Below are positions 1-40,600 of a DNA stretch of 64,000 bases, one piece after another; the first letter of the stretch is position 1, and each line of letters opens with the position of its first letter. The DNA lies in NCBI RefSeq assembly GCF_963675165.1, contig NC_087378.1, positions 6,992,073-7,056,072 of the forward strand, in the 5' to 3' direction. The notes beneath the pieces are model-generated. The model saw only the letters and a program-made list of their open reading frames with translations, was not told the DNA's origin and did no database searches. Both the position numbers and the translations under genes were made by a program. This DNA comes from Halichondria panicea (taxonomy: Eukaryota > Porifera > Demospongiae > Suberitida > Halichondriidae).

Positions 1-30250
<30,250 letters not shown>

Positions 30251-30467
30251 GAACTAAACTTGTAATAATTATTATAATGTAGCTAATTAATGTGCACTAT
30301 TAAGTACTGCTGAAACTGTTTATTCACATGGCTGAATTAAATTAATAATTTTTATAAATTAATTACGCTGATATTAATTTATTACTTATACATTGTAACT
30401 ATGGCATGGAAGTGAAATTGTACATCCATAAAAATAAATGAAGCTCATCGTTCATCAAAAAGCTACA

Positions 30468-33400
30468 CTAAACACCACCTAGCACACGTTTTCTGTTAGA
30501 ATGTACTTTGTTTGAAGCGAGGGGGTTGTCTAGAGTTGAATTGAACGTCCCCTTTAGAACAGTATTTCTTTGTGCCTCACTCAACTGCAAAGAGATAATA
30601 CAGAGAGCATGAAAGTATAATCTTCGTGTGGACATGCCATGCCGGAGAAGGAGGATATAGGCTCGAATGGTTCTGTATTTTGTTTACCTTGCAGTTCTAC
30701 AGCATGACTTAACTATCATCATAATTAGTACCTGGTATGTTCCAGGCCCTGGGACTTGTCTGTTGTGGTCTTTGAATCTGTCATCTTTACAACAAATTCG
30801 GCCTCCCTTACCCAGCCCTAAAGATCCTTGCGAATCGTACTCTCCAGGCCCTATAATAATAAGGCAGAAAAAAAGAAATAATTTATAATGTTACCACACA
30901 AAAAAGAGACCATGAATAATACTACTACAACTGACGTGTAAATATGTGCCACAAAAATAAACTATACGTGTATGTGAAAAAATTATCCTGACCTGGGTTT
31001 GCAGAGTCTGGCTCTCCAAAAAGGATGTCTCGTGGTGGTGCAAATCGCTCCGACGTCGACAGGAATGTGTTGCTGATAACTCGAGCATTAATGTCCAGCC
31101 TCCCTATACATCGACAACATACTAAGCAATTGTAATACAGTATTATGTAGTAACTACCTTGGGACTTGCTATAGGAATCAGATACTTCATAAGAACCAGG
31201 TGGAGGAATGTCCTGTTACAAGAAATGCACACAGGACGTATAAAATTATTACTTCAAGTGTCTATTTTTATGAAATACAAAGCAAGCTAAGATACGTATA
31301 AACATGCTCAGCATAATTAGACATCCAACTCACAGCGACAATTGCCGGAGGAACGTAGAGTCTTTTGCTGGTAGAGGAGAACATGGATGAATTCTTGGGT
31401 CTCTGTGTTGCCTTCATCAAGTGAGTGCTCTCGGGATCAACCTCTTCTGATGAGGGGTCCTGTTTCAGGTAGTCAGCAGGGCCTGGCATGTGTAAATCAT
31501 CCTTCTTAACTAGAGGGACAGTCCTCACTGACGTTGTACCAAACGGATGCTGATGAACACCATTAATACTGCAAAATAATTATGATGCAAATGCAGGGTA
31601 ATCAAGTGTAAGGTATTATTATTATAATCTTCCATTAGCCTACAAATACAGAGGTAACTTACATGGACCGCTTGGCCAACTCAGTAGTCATGCTAGTTGC
31701 ATGGTTGTCGTTGTATGCTCCAGGACCTACAGTACACACAGACATCACCACACACCATGCAGTACATGCAAGGAGGGAAATATCATACCTGGTAGGAATC
31801 GGGCATGTCTGTCGGCTTTGAACCGGGAGGAGGTCTGACCGAACGGAGCCTTGCTCATGGGAGCCAGTCGCTTGGTGCTCTCAAAGGCTGTCCTCGGGTC
31901 CTCGTAGGAGGTTGAAGCTGGTGAATTGCTCTTTGGAGACAGAAATCTCTGGAGGGGTGCAACACTTGAGAATAGCAATCAATGTAATCGGGTTGCTACA
32001 GTATGCGTTGACATAGCACCACTACAATTGTACGTACACGTAATAGACTAGTATAATTATACTTAGTGTTACGTACGGCAACATTATAACTGTGTGCAAA
32101 AGTTGGAGGCTACCTGTAGACTTGATCCGAAAGGAGCCTTTCTTGTTCCTCCAGTGTCCCCATCCTCTGTCTCCTCCTCAGCAAGGGGTGCCCTCTTCAC
32201 AAACTGAGATTTAATTTCGTACTGCCCTGGACCGGGGACAGCCTGAGGACAGCTAGGATAATATCACACAGATACTTTCTAGTACGTCATAGTATCAAGC
32301 CCTATAAGTAGTAAATGTAGGTAACCTTTTTCTCTTCCAGTTTAGTGACCAACTCATGGTAGCGTGGTATCTGTACTGGGACAAAAGTCATACCCAATTC
32401 ATTAGTAACAATTTCAGAACTTACATTGGCAAGTGCTTGTGCTCTTGAGTCACTGGGTTTGACCTGCTGTGTGTGTGAAAGCCTTGTCATATACATACAA
32501 CACAGCTAGTAAGATTGTGAAATACCTTGATGATTTGTGATGGGTCATAATCTCCTGGACCAGGACCCTCGGCACCTATGTGTTAGTGATGGGTGTAGTG
32601 TACACACCGGTGCATTATATAGGTACACATTGTAATATCACCTCTAAACTGAGTCCTGTAAGACTTTTGATTGCCAAAGTGGACTCCCTTGTAGTTACGA
32701 GTTGATCGTGTTTCTCCCTGAGCAATAATTTACAGTAATTATCACTCATATACAATTACCACTTTTAGCAAGGAAAGTCATGTAGATTACAGATTGACAA
32801 AAGCATTCCTAGTCCCATTAGGCAAGGACAGTACTTAGTGTGTCAGCTACAGGAACTCACATATGATACATTGTAGTAGGCAGGTCCCATGGAGGAGTCA
32901 GCGGCTGGCACTAGTTGTGGCTTGAGACGCCCATCATCACTCTCTTCATAGCCATAGTTCTGACCGGCCATTGGGATTGAGGGAGCCGTCTGTTGGCGGT
33001 GGAACATCACATGACCAACTCGTAGCTGAGGAGAGAAAATAATTAATATAATAAATTGTAAAAGGTATAATTTCATTACACACACGTACCATGTCTCTGT
33101 TGTGAAAGGATACAGAGCGAGGTACTTCAATGGCCTCTGGTGGGGGGTAGGTATTGCGTATCCAGTCAGACTCCTTGGAGACAGTGTAGGATCCAGGGCC
33201 AGGAGTCTTGGAGGGAGGAGGGGGGAATCGCTCAGCCTGAAGGATGTCATTGAGCATGCGAATCGTTATAACTTGTGGTATCAATATCAAGCATCTATTG
33301 TGGCCTACTAATACAAACCCAACAGTCAGTGATTAGCCTCCTCAACACACCTTGCTATGTAATGGTCCCTTTCCCTTATCACTGCCGAAACCAGTCCCAG

Positions 33401-33760
33401 CCTCCAGAGTGTAGTGACCTGGGCCGGGGGCAGCCGCCAGAGTGTCATTTACGGTCAGGAAGCTCTCACGAACAGCCATCGATTGGAACGGAGCATAACT
33501 CACTGTGCAAAGTAAGTGTTTTAACGAGAGAGCGCTTCATATCAAGTGACATTAGTCTGTGTGGTTACACTATACATGTATGCTGCATATAAGGCTGCCA
33601 ATAATTAAGTGGATGAGTATAAGCTGTGAGCACAATGGTTTATGGGTATGAACAAACCTTTGCCCCTGTTCTGGTCCAGATGATTGTACGTCCCAGGCCC
33701 CACCTTGGGATCAGTACTTCCAGACGGCTTGGAAGTTATGCGAGCGGCTCGGTCATACAT
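30468..33760 (-). CDS. STPG2: Sperm-tail PG-rich repeat protein (STPG2-like)
   Basis: Sixteen exons give 588 codons in frame: 33760-33658, 33502-33351, 33236-33090, 33025-32861, 32717-32642, 32575-32526, 32463-32425, 32370-32326, 32242-32114, 31948-31789, 31726-31663, 31568-31334, 31212-31158, 31103-30993, 30850-30732 and 30584-30468. The protein has repeated SHIPPO/STPGR motifs (VGPGTYN, APGPGHYT, TPGPGSYT, GPGPGDY, VPGPGQYE, GPGAYN, MPGPADY, NPGPGEYD, VPGPGTYQ) and a C-terminal KGTFNSTL segment. The family associates with axonemal microtubules, so a role in flagella (sperm or choanocytes) is likely. The start MYDRAARITS was chosen because the preceding bases look like an intron end. It is convergent with the GPCR gene (217 bp between stops) and divergent from BCKDHB. 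Confidence 0.82.
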
Positions 33761-33826
33761 AACACACCTGTACACATTTATATCGATCATTATTATAATT
33801 ATTCTACAGTATAGTAGTGTGTACGT

Positions 33827-33862
<36 letters not shown>

Positions 33863-34074
33863 CACGTATGAAATGGATCTGAAATAAAAATTATACCTAC
33901 CTGCTTCAATAATTATAGTGCCAATAATTATATTCTCTGCTTTTCAAATCATTGGTTCAGTGGCATTTATATCTGTGTAACAGCATCAAAGAAACGTGCT
34001 TCTCTGTCAAGCTGGTATCACTGTAGCCATGGCAATCAATCATGTGCAATTATCTCTTATCACATGAGAACATA
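33761..34074. promoter_or_regulatory. Divergent intergenic region between STPG2-like gene and BCKDHB
   Basis: The coding starts lie about 314 bp apart, so both promoters must sit in or near this interval. It contains a short (GT)n tract at about 33831-33858 and AT-rich sequence. No specific factor site is claimed. Confidence 0.5.
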
Positions 34075-36391
34075 ATGGCCGCATTGAGAAGAATAGGGGT
34101 ACCTTTTCTGCGTGGATTTCTTCGTCCTGGGACATCTACTTCTCTACCTAGGCCGTCTCTGGACTCGGGAGCAGCTGTGGTTCAATGTAGAAGGTCATCA
34201 GATGAGCCATACGCCCCAGAGTCCCCTCCAGTGCCAGGTACGTACTAGGTACAGGGTCAGGCTTTGGGTTTTAATACTAGTACATGGAGTATTAAGTTTA
34301 TGACCTTTGTGTGATACCGAGCAAGACGTTGTTGGTCCAAAAATGTAAACGCTTTCTTTTTGAAGACTTTCTTGTGGCCTTTGTTACTGTTAATAATACG
34401 CTTTAGTTAATTAATACATAATAGCTATACTTAATTCAGGGGCGACCCAGAAGATGAATCTGGTAGAAGCCATTCGGAGTGCGATGGACATTGCTATGGA
34501 GGGGGACTCGAGTGCCTGCATATTTGGAGAGGATGTGGCTTTTGGTGGTGTGTTCAGGTGTACGGATGGGCTGAGAGACAAGTATGGTGAGACCCAAACT
34601 ATGTTGTCTTCATCACTTCTATAGAGCCGAGATCCTAATAACATGTACAACCGAGGTCAATTTTGTATCGAAAGATATGTATGAATGTTGAATTGGTTGT
34701 TACGAACGGATTTTGATCCTTTATCCCCCCTCCCCCACGCAGGTGAGGAGCGTGTGTTCAACTCCCCGTTGTGTGAGCAGGGGATCATGGGGTTCGGTAT
34801 CGGACTGGCTGTACAGGGATCCACCGCCTTAGCAGAGATCCAGTTTGCTGACTACATCCATCCAGCCTTTGATCAGGTATGCATTCCCTTTGTTGAGTAA
34901 AAGTGCCCTAAAATTCGTTTCCTCATAGCAGTCAGGTTAAGTTCCTTACGATGTACTTGTATCTCACATTACATAGTACAGCCCATTGTTTTGAAGATCA
35001 GTTTCAGTTATTTACTCCGCCAAGGAGCAGTCTTGGTAATATTATCTTCACACATTGTACCCTCTACCACAGGTGATAAATGAGGCATCTAAATATCGCT
35101 ATCGATCTGGAGGTTTGTACGACTGTGGGCGACTCACAGTGAGGGCCCCTTATGGAGCTGTGGGCCACGGTGGCCATTATCATTCTCAGAGCGTGGAGTC
35201 CATATATGCTCATGTCCCTGGCATCAAGGTAAGACCTCAAGATGTTATTGCTATGCATGTATATACGTAGGACTTAATAATTATTGCTTTTTTTATGCAT
35301 CATCAACCTTTGACTTTTAGAAATACATCTGTAATGTGATGCCTCTGCATTTGTAGTTTTGTACACCCTAAATTTAAATCTGTGTTCTTTTGTCTCTAGG
35401 TTGTGATCCCCCGTGGCCCTAGTCAGGCAAAAGGTCTTCTTCTCTCCTCCATACGAGACAACAATCCGGTGTTCTTCTTTGAGCCCAAGGCCCTCTACAG
35501 AGCAGCCATGGAGGAGGTGCCTCAGGATGACTACACTCTGCCACTCTCATCTGCTGAGGTTATGCAAGAAGGTCAGTAGTACAGTACAGTACAGTGAAGA
35601 AGGAGAGTATGATATTTTGGATTAAGTGCGAATCGGTCTTGCTATTTTAAGTTCTGTCATTACCTAGATTCAAGGTATGGTACTTGAAAATAGACGCTTT
35701 GATTGCTCTTGTGATTCACTCTCTCTCCATTGCAGGCAAAGATGTGACTGTAGTTGGGTATGGTGCTCAGATCCAGGTGCTGCGTAAGGCATGTGACATG
35801 GCACAGGAGGAGTTGGGGGTGTCTTGTGAGCTCATTGACCTCAGGACAATCATCCCTTGGGACGTCGACACTGTTGCTGAGGTGGGTGTAGAGTGTTTTG
35901 ACAACTACATGTGTAATTATTATAAATATGTGGGGTTGGTAGTAATGAGGTATGTAGACAGGATATCTGTCATAATGATCTCAGCACTGAGGTATTATAA
36001 TGGCATTCACTGTGTACATGTTTCCCACTGTAGTCTGTCTGCAAGACTGGTCGAATGGTCATTGCACATGAAGCCCAACTCACTGCTGGGTTTGCCAGTG
36101 AAGTATCATCTACAATACAGGTAATATTCCTGCCAAACGATAAATGAAGCCCCTGTATAGTGGCTCTTCACAGGAGGCTAGATGTATATTGTCTGTCAGT
36201 CCCTGTCATTTTTTGGTTAGAGATAATCTTCTGGTATTTTATTTTTGCAGGAAGAGTGTTTCTTGAATCTAGAGGCCCCTATTCAGAGAGTGTGCGGGTG
36301 GGACACTCCTTTCCCTCTCATTTTTGAACCGTTTTATTTGCCAGATAAGTTCAGATGCTTTGAAGCAATTAAAAGAGTTGTGAACTATTAA
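34075..36391 (+). CDS. BCKDHB: 2-oxoisovalerate dehydrogenase E1 subunit beta, mitochondrial
   Basis: Eight exons (34075-34237, 34440-34586, 34743-34876, 35073-35228, 35400-35571, 35736-35881, 36034-36120, 36251-36391) give 381 residues, close to the usual length of about 390. The N-terminus is Arg/Leu/Ser-rich with few acids, as in a mitochondrial transit peptide. Family blocks are [86 protein letters not shown] and [13 protein letters not shown]. It is the beta chain of the E1 (thiamine diphosphate) component of the branched-chain alpha-ketoacid dehydrogenase complex, which oxidatively decarboxylates keto acids from Leu, Ile and Val. The start MAALRR was preferred over an upstream in-frame Met because it gives a compact transit peptide. 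No break seen. Confidence 0.95.
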
Positions 36392-36583
36392 TAGTCTTTT
36401 TTGTTTTTTTGTATTTCTATGAATTTGTTTTTGTGATACAAATTATTGAATGAGCTCACAGAAAGTAACGATAGTAATTAGAATAGTCAAAAAACAGCTT
36501 GGAGGCTGAGGGGACACCGTACACGTATACAAAAACTACCGTATAAATGTATCAACAAAGATTGTTTAGTTAGTGAGTTCAGA

Positions 36584-37330
36584 TTAAATCTTGAGCCTCT
36601 GGTAGACCCCAATGACGGTCCCGTCCTGTGGGCACGTGTGGACCACATCTTTGAGGCTGTCCACAAAGAAGGGAATCCAGGCAAAGCAGAGGAGACCAAA
36701 CAAGACCATGAGGCCTGCCACCACCCACACCATTGTTCCAGACTTGTAGTACACATTGCTCATCACCTGTATATACAGGTACATGGATATCTGTCATACC
36801 AAGAGTTCGATCATTCATTAACAAACTCTTGGTCACAATACATAGCTATTTGTGGTATGTGGCCAATTATAGGCTTGTGTGGTTGACAAATATGCCAGGG
36901 ACTTTCTGTATGGAAAATGCTAACTTTTAGCTGGTTGAAGCTTATCAGGAGCGTTTTAACAAGGAATACAATGGTATAATGGTATGACAAAGTTATGACA
37001 ACAATAATATGAAGGCTCAACACAAATAAACTTTAGTTTAACACGTGCTCTTGTTTTCAATAGCTACCAGGTTAGACTGGGCAGCTTTTTCTAGATACCG
37101 TATTAATTCTCATACCTGGTGACCTTGAGGGCAATTAACTGTAGTTGGAAACTCTCCAAGAAGAGGAGTCTGAGAAACAGAGAATTTGTACATAAACAAT
37201 AGCATTTTAATATGTAAACTGAACTTCGTACCACTCCCTGTGCCTGCTGCTGCTGTACAACTACCACCTGTGACTGTGTCTCAGACTGGGGGTAGGGAGG
37301 AGGTTGAACCAGTTCAGCTTTCTCAGACAT
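36584..37330 (-). CDS. LITAF-domain membrane protein with altered zinc knuckles
   Basis: Three exons (37330-37232, 37169-37116, 36766-36584) encode 111 residues. The N-terminus has a PPPY motif (binds WW-domain ubiquitin ligases) and a Gln/Val-rich stretch. The C-terminal half aligns with the LITAF/SIMPLE domain: VNCPQGHQV, a hydrophobic helix starting MVWVVAGLMVLFG, IPFFVDSLKDVVHTCP, then QDGTVIGVYQRL. LITAF proteins are monotopic endosomal and lysosomal membrane proteins that hold zinc through two CxxC pairs. Here both pairs read CPQG and CPQD, so the second Cys of each is missing. Divergent from GNL2 with about 275 bp between starts. Confidence 0.85.
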
Positions 37331-37605
37331 TTTCCCAGATAGTAGAGTGTTGAAGTTTGCTTGTAGATATATATATATTTATCTATCAGGCAGATAAGAC
37401 AGCAAGACAATAGAAGATTTTATGTTATAATTATAATACCTTACCCATTTCAGACAGGAAACACAACATAATAATTATGTTGTGTTTCCTGTCTAGAAAT
37501 GGGTGAGGCTAACCTCCAGCTGACTGTGCAATAATTATTCGTTTTAACAGCAAAATTCGGGATTTCCCAGCAGACCTCGTGGCAGCTAGCTAGTATAGAG
37601 TCAAG
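37331..37605. promoter_or_regulatory. Divergent LITAF-like / GNL2 promoter region with a 62-bp palindrome
   Basis: The interval between two opposing start codons contains a nearly perfect palindrome at 37443-37504. The arms of about 30 bp start ACCCATTT and contain GACAGGAAACACAACATAAT and its complement, with a one-base indel. The arms include an AGGAA core compatible with ETS factors; that reading is speculative. It could instead be a tiny MITE remnant. Confidence 0.55.
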
Positions 37606-40600
37606 ATGGGGAAGAAGATAGCAATCAAGAATTCTTCCAGTAGCGACAACCCAGGTAAGCTGTAGTCTTCATGTACCCACAATAAAACTACTGTTACTGT
37701 AGATCTACATACTGTCATCCTGATAGTAGACACGTCACATGAACTCCATCTTTATATTGAAGCACTTGTATTGTCCGTTTTACCATGCTCATAGATAGAG
37801 TTGCAAAAGGTGTGTACCATGCTCGTGACAAGTCCACTATCAAGAGGTTACGGATGTACAAGGATGGGGGCAAGGTTGTGAGGTAGGTGACCCAAATCAC
37901 ACTTATCCAACTAAGAAAATATCAGATAGTAATGCAATGTTCTTTTGTACTATAGGAATAGATATGGAAAGGTGCTCAAGCCTGCCCCCTTCCAATCAAG
38001 TGCCAAATCTGGAGAAGTTTCAAGAATTGAGCCAAACAAAAAATGGTTTGGTAAGTCACTTTAGATTATGTTTGCTGTGCTACCAAGTCACCTACATCTC
38101 TGCAGGCAACACTCGAGTGATAAGTCAGTCGGCTTTGCAGACGTTTCAGGAGGAGATGGGTAAAGTCATGAAGGACCCCTACAAGGTGTGTGTTCCATCG
38201 TAGACTCTGCTGTTACTGTTACTGTTACTGTTACTGTTGGCCCCCTCAATCGTGCAGGTGATTATGAGACAGAGTGGATTGCCAGTGTCCTTACTACAGG
38301 AGACGTCCAAGGTTTGTTGTGCCACTAATCCATTGCACACATACACCGTTACCCTCTGTACACACAGCACACTAGAGTGCATCTCCTCGACACAGAAAGC
38401 TTTTCATCAACTTTTGGACCCAAACGTCAACGCAAGAGACCCAGCATAAAAGCCACTGACATAAAGGTACCCAAATTATGTCTATTCAAAAATTCAACTG
38501 CGTTTGATTTCTCTAGAGCCTGGTCGAGTCAGCTACAGCTTCTGTTGGTAAGTCCCATTCAATAATTTTCTGATCTATTGGCTTGTAACCTATTTACATT
38601 ACGTGATGCTGTCTTTATATGATGTCATGCAACTGTACTTGACCTCACAGAGTCGTATGAGGCTGACAAAGATAGTGACATAGTCAGGGAAGGACCTGAC
38701 TTCAAGTGAGTATTTGTTCTTCCTTAAATCTGTTAGTGTACTGATGGCCTCTCTCTTGAGCAGGAGTGAAATGAGAGAGTGTATCTTCAACAAGGGACAG
38801 TCGAAGAGGATCTGGAATGAACTGTACAAGGTATGAATCCAGTTGCTCCAATAGTCATAATTATTACGAGAATTGTTTTATTGCTGCAGGTTGTCGACTC
38901 ATCGGATGTTGTGATTCAAGTAAGAATCAGCAATAACACCAAATGGTGATAAGAATGTTCTTATCACCAATTATCCACATTTTCACTGCTCTTGTCATAA
39001 CTCATTTGCACCTATTTTGAACAAGTACAATTTGTTGCCCCCAGGTGCTAGATGCTCGTGACCCCCTGGGTACTCGCTCCAAACACATTGAGTCCTACCT
39101 GAGGAAGGAGAAGTCTCACAAACACGTCATCCTCCTGCTCAACAAGTGTGACCTTGTACCCACCTGGGTCACGGTGAGATTGGGTAGTCACTGAGTAGTT
39201 GTAAGGCCAATTTTTGTTTTACAGTAGATCGTAACCACATTTTTAAGCTTTTAGAAAATCCCTGAAATTGGATCACTGTAACACCCTCAAAGATGCTATA
39301 CTTAGCTAGCCAATGGGTCCTTCCCTAATTTCAAATGAAGCTTGTACCACTCTGTTTGAATTCGCTGTTGGACTACATTAAATGTGATCACTTTACCATA
39401 AGTTGGTTTACAGAACCTATACTTACGGTACATGTGATGTACAACATTCTTAACTGTGCATAATCAATGTGTAAACCAACAACCTTAAGTTTTAGTGATC
39501 CCTGATTTCGTCACACAACAGTTGCGAAATTGATTGTTCCCCTAATTGCAGACTCGTTGGATCTCGGTATTGTCCTCTGACTACCCGACTCTTGCATTTC
39601 ATGCCAGTCTCACCAACTCGTTTGGTAAAGGGTCTCTTATCCACCTCCTGAGACAGTTTGCCAAGGTACTTTAAAGTATATAATCATTAAGTGTAACGAA
39701 TGCCCCCAAAAATGGAAGCAAATTTTTACTGTGTACTGTTATGTAAGTGCATTTCCACACTCTCAAAATTATGCGTATGTTAAGTACAATGTGTGTACAC
39801 TCTCATTCTCAACCGACAGCTCCATAAAGATAAGAAGCAGATCAGCGTTGGTTTCATTGGTTACCCCAACGTGGGCAAGAGCTCCATTATCAACACTCTA
39901 CGCTCCAAGAAAGTCTGCAAAGTAGCGCCCATCGCTGGGGAAACCAAGGCAAGTATTTTGCTGTGGTTGATAGTGTCTTTGATGTGGTTACTTGTACATG
40001 ATGTAGGTGTGGCAGTACATCACTCTGATGCGACGTATTTTCCTGATAGATTGTCCGGGGGTAGTCTACCCAGCTGGAGACACAGACACCGAAATTGTGC
40101 TCAAGGGTGTGGTGAGTGAGAGCTACCGAATACATCTTTCAGTTTGCATTTTACAGTATAGTCTCCCTAAACTAAAAGTGTTGGCAGTCTAAAACACACC
40201 CGTACTCCACTTCACCATTGCAGGTTCGTGTGGAGAACATCAAAGATCCGTATCAGCACATCCCTGCAGTCCTGGAGAGGGTAAAACCTGACTACCTGGT
40301 CAAGACCTATCAGGTGACCTCGTGGAGTACCGTCGAAGATTTCCTCGATCAAATGGCCAAACGAATGGGGCGACTATTGAAGGTGAGGGTGGTTACTATG
40401 ATTTTTACACTGCTGGATTTTTAGATATCCCATACCCCCAGGGAGGAGAGCCGGACGTTAACTCAGTGGCCAAGATCATTCTCAACGACTTTCAGAGAGG
40501 AAGACTCCCGTATTTTGTGAAGCCCCCAGGCATGGTACGAAATACAATCTGTATTCTGCAGCAATGTTAATTAACAACAGAATTTGCATGTATGTGTGGG

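Noticed and set aside
38204-38240. TGTTAC hexanucleotide repeat in GNL2 intron 4
   Set aside because: A short ordinary microsatellite; no indication of function.
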